A stretch of DNA of 64,000 bases, taken from NCBI GenBank assembly GCA_033182465.1, contig CP137319.1, positions 1,860,001 through 1,924,000 on the forward strand. The letters are read 5' to 3'. Origin of the DNA: Sanghuangporus weigelae. Its lineage: Eukaryota > Basidiomycota > Agaricomycetes > Hymenochaetales > Hymenochaetaceae. The position numbers and the translations under genes are program-made. The notes under the pieces were generated by a model. That model was not told where the DNA came from and made no database searches. It was given only the letters and a program-made list of their open reading frames with translations. Positions 54,370-64,000 of the stretch are shown here, piece after piece (position 1 is the stretch's first letter; each line of letters starts with the position of its first letter).

Positions 54370-57215
54370 TCATATTTCTCCTTCTTCCGGCGTGTCCTCA
54401 CGGGGAGGCGGCGCTCCACGAGGTGGTTCAAGGCTATCATACCTTGCACGCTATAAGGAGTTCAAAGTCAATCACGGTTGATAAAACTAATTTACACATC
54501 CGAGCACTCACCTTTTCAGACCGATCGGAAAACACACTGCGTCCTCTGTCTCTCTTCTCACCACCACCCTCTTGGACGACAGAATACCTCGGATCCTCTG
54601 GACTCGGAGCGGGTACGGAGCTCCTCCTGCGATCTTCACGATCATCACGCTCTCTGTCGCGCTCAGACCTATCCCGTCCGCGGTCGTTGCGCGACTTGTA
54701 TCCGTCACGGTCGCGGCCGCGGTCTCTTTCCTTTTCTCTGTCACGGTCTCTATCCCTGTATTCCTTGTCCTTGTCTCTGTATTCGCGTTCACGATCACGG
54801 TCCCGATCCCGATACTCTTTGTCGCGTCGTCCTTCGTAGTCTACACCATGGTTGCGCTTATGATGCTTAGAGCTCCGGCCATCATCTCTTTCCCTATCGC
54901 GTTCTCGCTCCCGGTCACGGTCGCGCTCGCTTTCCTTTCCGTCTCGACCGGCGGGCTCCTTCCTCCTACGGCTAGTTGTAGAGCCTCCGTCTTCTGACAT
55001 TTCCCGCTCTCGCTCACGCATGCGCTCCTATAGAATATGTCAGAATGAATGTGGTTTGATTATTCAGAGGATGAATCTGACCTTCTGTCGTTTTATGAAC
55101 TTGGCAAACGCTGCGCGACGTCCCTCTTCTTCAAGAGCCTTGTACTCGGATAAATCTTGCATGAGGGGGATAGCATCGTCGTAGCTCATGTTAATATCAA
55201 TGGGCTCCGGAAGTTTCTTCAAAGCATAGCGCAAGTCGTCTTGCATGTGCCTCTGCTTACGTTCTGCCCGACGGCGTTCCGTTTCTTGACGCTTGATGGC
55301 CTCACTCCGCAGCTACAAAAGAAAGATCGAGCAAAGGTTCATATAGAGAAGACGAAACACTCACAAATTCAAAAATCTCCTTCAACTCGTCATCGCTAAT
55401 GTCTTGAAGCTTCTCATGGAACTGGCGGGCCTTCATGACAATAGAGAGGAAATCTTTTCCCGCCGTTTCAGGCTTCACCTCAAAGACTTCACCGCTCTCA
55501 TCATTGGCCTTCCGTATGGCTTCTTCAACAATAGCAACTTTCGCGTCGAGTTCCTGGTCCAAGCGATCAACGATGTCCCAAAAGAGCTCAAGGGGATTCG
55601 ATCCTGGTTTGCCGAGCAGGTTTAGATAGCGCTCGTCTTCTTGGAATTCCGGGTAAACATCCTTCCATTTGCTCCTCGCTTTGATGCGCCCAGCATCGAT
55701 TAGTTCGCGCAAAAGGGCTTTATAGCCCTCTCGTGCCTTACGCTCACGACGAGTCTTCTCGACTGTTTCGCGACGGACTCGATCTTCAAATTCACGCTCT
55801 TGGACACGAGCGTAATCTTCGAATGCCAGAAGTATATCCAATGTCGGAAGTCGCTGCAGCTCAGGATCATTCGCCCAAGCTTCCGACTCGAGAAGCGCGG
55901 CGTGCGCAGCTCGCCATCGTGTCAACACGTCGATGTTCAGTTCCTTGAACAAAGAAACGACTTTTGCAACGCTTCGGGAACGTACCGCTCGTTGTTCCTG
56001 CAATTCACGCTCCTTCAGCTCTCCGACGTACTCTTCGAAAATCATTCTACGCTCCGATTCAATCTTTGCTTGCTGCCATATAGGATGCTGTGCAAACAAA
56101 CGATCTGCGTTCTCGAAGGTCGAGTAATGGAACACGTTTGGATTGCCTTTCAACATGTTCCGAATGGCTGGCCTAAGCTTAGCAAGTCGGGCGTCTCGCT
56201 CTTCGCGTTCCTTTTCCTTGAGGCCATCAACGTACTAGAGTTCGGTCGCTTTAGTCAATATATAGTTCCAAGAAAGAACTCAAACCTCACCTTTTGCCAG
56301 CAAGCTTTCTTCTCCGCCAAGGTGTTAAGCGCCTTGTACAATGGATCTGTAATGATCGCACGCATAGTCTGATCCCAAGTCCACTCGGCATTAACACCTG
56401 CCTTCTTCAACAAATGCGTGAATGCTTTCTCGCCTTCTTCCAACGTCGCAAATCCATTGTGGGGAATGACTGGATCATCTGGCAAACTTGGTCGACCTGG
56501 CAAGACACCAGCAGCAGGTGAAAAGGGAAGCGCGTTGCCGCCAAGCGCTCCGACCGCGAGTCCATTGGGAGCACCATTTAAAGGTTGCTGATTCTGATGT
56601 AAGGAAGGGTCTGTACCACCCGAGGGGACTAAAGCACCTTGTGATCCCGTAGTGAAGTTGGGGGCCGTCAGACGAGGATTGGCACTGACATAATCGGACA
56701 GTTTAGCTATCAATCGTCATGCTCCAGGATACTGTACTTACGTCGGCGGTGCCGGCTTATTCTCCTTCTCGACCTTTTCCAGCACCAACAAAAGCTCGTC
56801 CGGCATGTCCCATTTTGACTCTTTAGACTCGGTCTTCAAAAAACACGTCAGCGTGGATCATGTAACGAATACAGGTGAAGTACATTGTAATAGTATTTGC
56901 GGCCACCAGAAAAGTATTCTTTCCAGTTTGTTTGGGCTAGCGCTCTCTGCCAAAGTTGTCAGAAAAAAGATGTAGGCTCTGAGTAGTTTTTTAGTTTACC
57001 TCAAATGGTGTTTTCAGAGCTAGCAGAGGCTCAGCTTCAGCAAAGCCAGTGATAAGGAACAAGAGACGTACCCTCGGGTTTCTCCCAAACGCTCTCCTTG
57101 GTTGCAGTGTTGAACCAATAAGTATGCCCTTGAGCATTGCGATGCTCCGTCTGACTTGACTTAGTCGATAATTCGAATTGATTCATAAGAAACAACTCAC
57201 CCAAATGCCAGACAT
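54370..57215 (-). CDS. PRP40: Pre-mRNA processing factor Prp40 (two WW and several FF domains)
   Basis: Ten exons: 57215-57201, 57150-57072, 57019-57000, 56946-56884, 56833-56742, 56684-56291, 56234-55365, 55312-55082, 55027-54512 and 54450-54370; 786 aa, all phases closing. The first WW domain starts at residue 5 (WTEHRNAQGHTYWFNTATKE), the second near 40 (WKEYFSGGRKYYYNTESKE). A Pro/Gly/Asn linker leads to FF domains from about residue 165 (EEGEKAFTHLLKKAGVNAEW) to about 580. The C-terminus is an extreme Arg/Asp/Glu repeat followed by PPREDTPEEGEI. Prp40 is a U1 snRNP protein that bridges the 5' splice site and the branch-point protein through its WW domains. Confidence 0.93.
54520..54990 (-). 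repeat. Low-complexity Arg-Asp/Arg-Glu coding repeat of Prp40
   Basis: Many RD, RE and RDRDRE units lie in exon 9 (for example RDRDREKERDRGRDRD). Such mixed-charge arms are common in splicing factors and drive nuclear-speckle association. They also create spurious long open frames on the other strand. Confidence 0.8.
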
Positions 57216-57799
57216 GACTGGATTGGAAGAACCAAATTCGTCTCGACTCGACTCGAAATATTCGAGGTGTGACAGAGTGACATACAGTGTCACGTTACTA
57301 ACTACTAAGAATTTATATAAAGTTCGTCCGCTAACGACTCGGGGCAGCTACATAAACTATCGCCAGTGTGGGTTTCATACCCGCAGCACATTATTCGTCT
57401 GCTGAGTGCATACATACTCCATGCACGCCACTCTGTTCCATTCAATGAATAGCAATACGGCCGATCTGATTTGCTGAAACGCTTTGTTCCTGCTCGCGCA
57501 GTACGCAGTTTGACTGACTGGTTGCCGCATCGACGTCGGTCCTTGTGCTTTCCCGGATCACTCTATTGGCTTTGTTCCTGTACATTCTAAAAATAATCGT
57601 CCAGAGCCTATTCCGCAGCTTGGTCTTGACATACTCGGGGGTTATATGCTCTGTGGTTCTGAAAAAATTGCGCTGGTTCTGCCCCACTTGACTTGAAGAC
57701 TGCGTCCGGCGTATACGCTCTTCCTCATTCATAATTTACGATGACTTCGCTGATGTATTCCAAAAACATATTTCGGGTCGTAGAAAATTCTTCTTCGCC
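57216..57799. other. Intergenic region
   Basis: Holds the Prp40 promoter. A 96-codon open frame on the minus strand (57732-57442) has no recognised domain. Nothing else is supported. Confidence 0.5.
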
Positions 57800-59130
57800 A
57801 TGGTAAAGCTCTCCTGTACACCGTACTTTCTGCTCTCGCAGCTCTGGTGTTTAACGGAGCTGCATCCGCATGTACGCTCCGAAGTCGAGCTAGTGAATTC
57901 CAAATCGCTGCACCCAGCTCCCTCGCGGGCTGCCAGTCTAAGTTGAGAGCTCGCGGTGGAGTAGTGGAGCAGTCTATCGTACTCGCAGTGCGCTTGCAGA
58001 ACGAATTAGGAAAGCATACGGCTTCGATACTGATCGTCCGTTCAAGCGCAAGCGGGATCTGGATACTGTGCTCAACGCGTCCCACTTGTCCGATGCTACT
58101 TGGCTTGACAACAGAGTCGGATCTCTTTGACAGAAACGTTGGCTCGTGTATCCTCCGTCCAGAAGTTACTCAAGGATCCTACCGTTTGTTAACCCCTCTC
58201 CTTTCCCTGTAGTCAGAGAGTAAATATCTCATTTCAGCCGTTTCTGGGGAGTACATCCTCTTGAATGTCATAGACAGCCAAGTATCCCTTTGTATACATA
58301 CCTCGAGGTTTCCGACGTCACGACTTGCCAGCCTGTCTCCGGATTATACATGGACTTCTAGCACGGTGAGTAGCGTCTCGCAATCTCAATCATCGGTTCT
58401 GACGGATCTTCCCAGCCAATTCAACCGTGTACTCGGGCGTCGTCACCAACAGAAATGGCGTAGGCTCCGACGATCCCTCTAACAACGTGCGTTGCCTCGT
58501 CAAGAATGTTTGCTACGAATTCTGATGCCTTTCCATAGAATAGTACCGCACTCCGCAATATTCAGCAAACCTTTGAGGACGGATTCGTTCAGTTCATCAG
58601 CGTCTTCCCAGGCCACTACGCGCAACGCATATCCACCTCATAGTCCACCGGACAGACGGGTCCCCGAACGACAACGACACGTACACAGGTGGTACCATTG
58701 CGCATGTCGACCAAGTCTTCTTCGACCAGGACTTGATCACCGAGGTCGATACGGTCTCTACGTACAGTACGAACTCGAACCAGATCACAGAGAACTCAGA
58801 CGACTCCATCCTCGCCGAAGAAGCTGATGACATCGATCTCGTGATGGAGTACGTGCTATTAGGAGATCATATCTCGGATGATATTCTAGCATGGAGTTCC
58901 CTTGCTATCAATGCTACAATATGTCCTACACCATAACAGTAGCAGCAACACCCACCAAAAATACTGGTGTCGAGAACGAGAGTGGCAGAATGGGCTGTCC
59001 TGCAGGTGAAGGTTCTCTGCCTAGCGAGAGCGGAGCACCACCCGATAGCACTGGATCGCCTACCAGCAGCGCCTCGTCAGCCACCACTGAAGTTGATCCT
59101 GCAGCTAGCAGTAAGCTGCAGTACCAGTAG
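57800..59130 (+). pseudogene. Broken intradiol ring-cleavage dioxygenase gene (secreted fungal type)
   Basis: Pieces in different frames spell a fungal extracellular intradiol dioxygenase: HPHVRSEVELV, LAGCQSKLRARGGVVEQSI, FDTDRPFKRKRDLDTVLNAS, SCILRPEVTQG, VYSGVVTNRNGVGSDDPSNN, FEDGFVQFISVFPGHYA, NDNDTYTGGTIAHVDQVFFD, QDLITEVDTVSTYSTNSNQ and VMEYVLLGDHISDDILAW, then a Ser/Thr-rich tail. Frame changes and stops separate them. The HIHVxxH-type metal-ligand region expected after GHYA is garbled (near 58616-58650). Intact members open catechol-type rings during lignin and aromatic breakdown. This copy cannot make the full enzyme. Confidence 0.8.
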
Positions 59131-59949
59131 CGCATCCGCCTCTTCGACTCGAAAGCGTTTTGATATGACTGACTGCTATCCGAAATTCTAAACCAATATC
59201 CGGTCATTCAGCTTGCAAACATCCTCCCTCTCCCTCCGCGGGTTGTGCAATGTTCAAACAAGTAAGTGACCCGCCTCTCTGACCTAAATGTCCACATATC
59301 AATGATCCTGCCTGCAGATGACTTGCACGTTGCTTTGCCAATGGAATGATTCCCGATCGAGAATGTTTGGCCATTGTAAATTTCTTCGGGCAGTGATGTA
59401 TACGTGCGCGAACTGTACCTATGCGGTCTAAGCATTGCAGATGAGCTTTGGACTGTGAACCTCTAAAATCGATGCGAGCTCCGACTATGACTCAGTTAAA
59501 TACTTTGCGGTGCAGATGTGATGTGATCCTCGGCACGGTCGTACAGCGGTAATGTATAAGTCGACATGGTCATTATCCATTAAACACCGCGTGTTGGGTC
59601 TATCTGGTAGGGGGCGTCCAGATAAGTACAGGCCACCTGAGAGGACATATACACTCATCTATCAGATGTAATGGTCGATTTGTAATGTAGATGAAAATAT
59701 ATTATCTTTGTAAGCCTTATAGATCCATGTCACAGATAGTCTAGGCCACAGGATACAATAGATAAGATGAGCTCATATGTGATTATCTGCGCGAGTTATC
59801 TCGTAGATAATCTATCGTAATCCCGGCGGCAAGGTTAGATTAGATTATCTGTGTTGATCTGCGTCACCTGATTAGATATGGTCGGACTACTTGTGCTGCC
59901 GCGTCGTCCTTCTCTTCTCTTATCCACCACCACCTTGAGTATACATAAG
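59131..59949. other. Non-coding region with a cluster of TTATCT/AGATAA motifs
   Basis: No ORF is supported. Between about 59695 and 59880 the motif TTATCT or its complement recurs many times (ATTATCTTTG, GATTATCTGCG, GTTATCTCG, AGATAATCTATCG, AGATTATCTGTG), directly before the tnp2-type transposase. These may be subterminal transposase-binding repeats of that element, or GATA-factor sites. Confidence 0.45.
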
Positions 59950-61743
59950 ATGTCAACGGTAAGTTATTCGGCGCATATGTACTGTTATATTTGCTTGGGA
60001 CTAATTATTTATATTCAGAGAAGAAAGGAACGGCTTTGCAAGTGCCCCCTTTGTGTCGAGCCAGCAGGACACATCGGGGGTAAACTCGTGTCGGCCACAA
60101 CATATCGCTCTCACCAACAACGGACACCATTTTACAGGCCGCCAAGAAGTATTCTCGAGTTCATCTAATCGTTCAACCGCCACCCGTTCTTCAGCGAGAA
60201 ACAACGTTCAGCTTGACTGCTGAGCAAGAGTTGTACGCTGCGTCGGCTCGTGCTACGATGGATCGGATTAATGAGCCTGCGGATATGATAGATGGGGGTG
60301 CTGATACTTCTGGGAACCAGGAATCAGGTGAGTCTGTTGATAAAAGTTCCGTTTGAACTCTTCACACTGCTGCGCTCGCACAGCAGTTCTTCACTTACTC
60401 ATCGTTCCTCCTATTTAGATTTATATGACTTCGGCTCTGCTGTCTCGGATTACGGGGACTTGTATGTGGACCCAATGGATGTCGACATGCCGCCAATTGA
60501 TACTCAAGCCTCCGGACCTCCGCAAGAAGCAGACTCACTTGACTCCGGTGATACTGACTGGAGACTCTCTGGGTTCTCGGCAAGAAGCAGAAACATCTGA
60601 TACAGACGTTTCTGCGTTTGAAGATGACAGAGAGGAACCCTTTCGCTTTGATGTCCCCGACTGTCCCGTTCCTGCTCGGGAGCTTTGTGACTTCTTGCCG
60701 GCCAAGTCATTCTGGAAACCTTTTCTTCTGGGTGTTTCTTATATTAACCTTCGCTTTCACGCAACTCATCGGGCCTGCAACCTTTTTCTAAGCCTAGCAA
60801 GAATTGTTATGACTCGTCTCGGACATTTCGACAAAACTGACAAGCCAGGTGTCACTCTAAGGACCGCCTTCAATACTATTGGACTCAGAGAGCCGTTTCT
60901 CGTCCTCCCAATGTGTCCTCGCTGCCGTTGTATCTATCCTGCCGATGCTCCCGTTGGTCTGAGGTGCTACAACTGTTTTGTCCCTTTGTTTCAGTCCAAA
61001 ACTAGCTTAATAACCTATTTCGAAGGCTCTAAGAACACAACTAATGATTTACTTCCTGTTCCTGAACTTAAATGTCCATTTTTCCCTCTCAGCTCTCAGA
61101 TTCCCGCTCTAGCCTGCCGATTTGAAGAAATACTCGAAAAATCTCTTTGAGTCGAACCCACGAACGGTATACTCGTGACGGTCGCATCTGGAAAGAAGCG
61201 CAAGCCAAAGATGGCTCGCAGTTCTTTCCTCCTTCTGACCTTGACTCACTGAGGATCGGACTCATCCTGCATTTTGATGGGTGAGTTTCCCTCTCTACAG
61301 TATCGTCAAGAACGACTTCTTGCAAGTCTCTTCTGTTGTACTGATTCATTTCTTTAGATTCGGAGGCAAGCGATCTACAAACGGCTCTAGCTATAGCTCT
61401 GGAGTCCTCTCGTTCAGCCTGATAAATCTTCCTGTTCATCTCAGGTAAGTAACGATTCTTCTGTGACGGTTTGCATACTATTGACTTATTTCCACAGATA
61501 TAAGCCGAGTAATCTTTTTGTGGACACCTTGTCCCTGGCCCAAAGGAGTCGACGTGTGATGAGTTGCAGCACCTACTCGAAGCAGTGGTAGATGATCTCG
61601 TGAGATTATACGAAGAAGGAATCGAAGTAAAGACCCGGAGCCGTCTTAATGGTGAGTAACAATGACTTACTCGGCTTACCTCAACTCTCATCAGCGGCTT
61701 ATTTACATTTCAGCTCGAAATGTTCAAGTCTACTGCATCGCGG
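59950..61743 (+). pseudogene. Decayed tnp2-type (CACTA-like) transposase
   Basis: A short first exon (ATG TCA ACG, then GTAAGT) is followed by a Cys finger and start motif (CKCPLCVEPAGHIGGKLVSA, TTYRSHQ), an acidic region (DLYDFGSAVSDYGDLYVDPM), a helical part (ARIVMTRLGHFDKTDKPGV, TLRTAFNTIGLREPFLVLP), a CPRC...CYNC pair, HERYTRDGRIWKEAQAKDGS, LRIGLILHFDGFGGKRSTNG, GVLSFSLINLPVHLRYKPSN and PGPKESTCDELQHLLEAVVD. This order is that of basidiomycete tnp2-family transposases. At least three frame changes lie near 60130, 61148 and 61530 (a fourth is likely near 60570), so it is dead. A family-2 LTR interrupts it at 61744. Confidence 0.8.
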
Positions 61744-63252
61744 TGTAGCGCACACCGCTATTCTGGGCGTCAGCGGTCGAGTATTGTACATACTTCACCA
61801 GTGTCCAACACACTGGTGTATCAGCTGCCCGAGCAACTCCAACAGTCACAAAGGGTATATACGACTCCATTCGATCCTTCCGAGCACTCTGCCATACCTT
61901 AGGACACGCCCGAGACTTCGTGCATATTTCGGTTCACGCCATTTCACCTTCCTTTGCACATATGTCACATTCCAAGACCCTGAAGACCCGCTAATACTGT
62001 GCCATAGGCACCACGCCATATTTCATTGTCCATACTTTGTCACACTACCACTCGCTGACCTCCGCTTCAGTCACCCGAGCGGATATTGGCACTCCGAGGC
62101 CTGGGCCCAGACTCCTGAGGGGACCCTAGGCCTTCTCATCAGCATTTCACACTGCCAGGGACCGTTCCGACCTGTTTCGAGGTACCCAACGGTCGCGTAC
62201 CTTCATCCTAGACGTTCCACGAGGTGCGCTCCATTGTTCGGACTTTGCCGAAGTGGCCTCCGAGGTTCGGACTTCCGATCGGAGTTCGCCGATTGGTACA
62301 TCCACTTGATCACTCCATCCGGTTTGTTTGCCGACTTGAGTGTGCCGTTCGGAGGACCCTTCCTAGACAGTTTTCATGTCATTTCACAAGTTCCTTGCAG
62401 TCCATCTGACCCTTATCGCATCAGTTTCACACTCCTTGCTATGATTTCATCTTGTTTCACAGTTTCCTGTAGTCCACTAGACTTCTGTCTTGTCGGTTTC
62501 ATGCTCCTTGTTGTGGTTTTATTGCATTTCATCTCACGTCTTGTCACGATCCTCCCTCAGTCCCAGATCAGTTGTTTTGTACATGTTTTGGACCCACATA
62601 GTCTATAAAACCTGTCCAGATGTTGTAGTTTTCAGATAGCAAATACCAGAGATCTGTTCAGCGCACACATCTTTCGTTCCAAAGCCTCTCCGACCATCCC
62701 AACCAACTCTGTCATTCATAGAAAGTCGTAGTACCCACTTTGGGTGCCTTGTCTTCCTTGTCTAGACTAGTCTGGACATCCCGGGAGTGACTTGGATACA
62801 CTCAGCTTGTCTTCTTTCTCCGTCGACTCATCTCCGAGGTGATCAAGCCGCCGAAATATTCACTTGGTTCACCACAGCATGTCTGGATTGGTCTCCCTAG
62901 ACGACCATTGAGTATCACATCTTGCCTACGTGTATTCGCTCCCCCTTTTCGTCCCTTTTTAGATAGGTTGTCATTGCTTGGTCACACGAGTACAGACCTA
63001 GATGCTCATTCACATCCCAACCCTCCGATAGCTCACCCTGACTGTTCCGGCTGGAGCTATTCTGACTGACCACGGTTCCCACAGAGTAGGCCGGAGTCTC
63101 GGTCTATCTCAGGGAAGTCTTCCGGATCACCCTTCCTTGTTTGGTTACCCTGATCCATTCTCACTCGCTCCCTATAGGATCAAACGCCCTAGCCTGCTAG
63201 GATCACACCTACAGACCTAGTCTGATCGTCCACCCACCCTATCGATCTTACA
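61744..63252 (+). mobile_element. Solo LTR, family 2 (copy B)
   Basis: This 1509-bp sequence begins TGTAGCG and ends CTTACA, flanked by the 4-bp repeat GCGG (61740-61743 and 63253-63256). It is clearly related to 17524-19038 along its length, with many transitions and a few larger indels, including two instead of three 72-bp units. TATAAAA lies at 62604-62610. It sits in the tnp2-type pseudogene. Its own flanking repeat shows it is a separate insertion and not the 5' LTR of a pair with copy C. Confidence 0.82.
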
Positions 63253-63856
63253 GCGGGTCATCAATTGCTCTTTAGTGAGTTCACTTAGTGATGTCGAAGT
63301 TAAAGGGCAATTTCCTGACAATCTCTTCTTTCTCTTTTTTGGCTGGACAATTTGCTCATCCTCGTCCTCATCGTCTGCATCCTAGCCCTGCTTCTTGAAA
63401 GCACGTTCCAATAGCGCCCTCTGCTGTGCCAGCTCAGCCATGATGGCCTCCAACTTCTGCTCGAGGCTCTGCACTTGGGAGATCTTTGGTCAGCCACATG
63501 CTCGATTGCATGCCCCAGCCAAGTTTTCTCAGCACTTCATATTGACCACTTGGCCCTATTCGATCTCTGAACTGAATCTGCAGAAAACCAAAACCCTGCT
63601 TTTCCCTAAAGCTGCATGGCTCTTATCCAGACATTTTATCTCTTCTTTTTTGACTTCCGGAGTCCTGTCGAATAGAACAATGAGGTCACCATTTTCGTCT
63701 TGAGTTTGTAGAACAGGCAGTGACTGCATATCCGTAAAAGTAGGCACACACATCCTGGTAATGCATCAACGGTGAAGAGTAAGACTAAAGCTTGAAAACG
63801 TATGAAGTCGTTACGACCAGTTCCGCGGTGTTCCGACTGGTTTCGCCCGGTTCCGA
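63253..63856. other. 604-bp island between two family-2 LTRs with gene fragments
   Basis: On the minus strand 63577-63482 reads an N-lobe of a Ser/Thr kinase. Below it, about 63500-63253, another frame reads a coiled coil and a basic stretch (VQSLEQKLEAIMAELAQQRA, PKKRKKRLS) with a stop inside. The two do not belong to one recognisable protein, so the island looks like joined debris. Confidence 0.5.
63482..63577 (-). pseudogene. Fragment of a protein kinase gene (SRPK-like N-lobe)
   Basis: After a CTGCAG acceptor, 96 bases read IQFRDRIGPSGQYEVLRKLG and then WGMQSSMWLTKD: the start of a kinase domain with a glycine-rich loop in which the third glycine position is changed (GWGMQSS) and the VWLA-type strand follows. 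It resembles fungal SR-protein kinases (YEVLRKLGWG). No further catalytic motifs are present downstream, so it is a fragment. Confidence 0.55.
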
Positions 63857-64000
63857 TGTAGCGCACACCGCTATTCTGGGCGTCAGCGGTCGAGTATTGT
63901 ACATACTTCACCAGTGTCCAACACACTGGTGTATCAGCTGCCCGAGTGACTCCAACAGTCACAAAGGGTGTATACGACTCAATTCAATCCTTCCGAGCGG
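63857..64000 (+). mobile_element. Start of a third family-2 LTR (copy C), runs off right edge
   Basis: The last 144 bases match the first part of copies A and B almost throughout, beginning TGTAGCGCACACCGC. Whether it is a solo LTR or the 5' LTR of a complete element cannot be seen. Confidence 0.8.

Noticed and set aside
54437-54997. Long plus-strand open frames rich in Arg/Ser or Val/Phe at 54279-54997.
   Set aside because: They are mirror frames of the Arg-Asp/Glu repeat in exon 9 of Prp40, whose exon phases close exactly on the minus strand.
57442-57732. 96-codon minus-strand ORF as a gene.
   Set aside because: It has no recognised domain, no exon support, and lies in the upstream region of a decayed gene.
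61744-64000. Copies B and C as the two LTRs of one short element with a 604-bp interior.
   Set aside because: Copy B has its own 4-bp GCGG repeat on both sides, and the sequence between B and C is host and transposon debris without primer or polypurine sites.

Overview
This looks like nuclear DNA of a mushroom-forming basidiomycete (Agaricomycetes). Genes are split by many short introns of about 50-95 bases with GT..AG ends. The mobile elements (Plavaka-type and tnp2-type DNA transposons, a chromodomain Ty3/Gypsy element) are typical of that group, and a DUF6698-like protein and paired BTB proteins fit it as well. No species can be named from the sequence.

Layout. Positions 1-20,300 are a nested transposon island. 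A Plavaka-type transposase gene runs leftward from 16,371 and leaves the window at position 1. A solo LTR (358-1848) sits inside one of its introns, and a complete 12.3-kb chromovirus (3582-15892, ATGAC target repeats, LTRs with no difference seen) sits inside one of its exons. A DUF6698-like gene runs rightward from 16,588 out of the same 216-bp gap, and a solo LTR of a second family sits inside one of its introns. The chromovirus is unusual: extra ORFs lie on both sides of gag-pol, an ORF lies inside each LTR, and a small spliced antisense gene for a one-pass membrane protein lies before the 3' LTR.

Positions 20,800-57,200 are a conserved host block: pyridoxal kinase (-), a three-START-domain membrane protein (+), a vezatin/Inp2-like protein (+), a small charged protein (+), a BTB protein (+), HMG-CoA synthase (-), a second BTB protein (+), an intron-bearing tRNA-Ala(CGC), two tandem MFS transporters of the allantoate-permease type (-), mitochondrial ATP synthase alpha (-) divergent from mitochondrial ribosomal protein bL21m (+), a small unknown ORF, and the splicing factor Prp40 (-).

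Positions 57,800-64,000 are a second decay zone: a broken intradiol dioxygenase gene, a broken tnp2-type transposase, a family-2 solo LTR (61,744-63,252), a fragment of a protein kinase gene, and the start of another family-2 LTR running off the right edge.

The strongest structural signal is that two unrelated solo LTRs have each expanded a roughly 50-60-base intron to about 1.55 kb while leaving both splice sites and the reading phase unchanged. The most novel candidates are the antisense spliced gene and the LTR-borne ORF of the young chromovirus.
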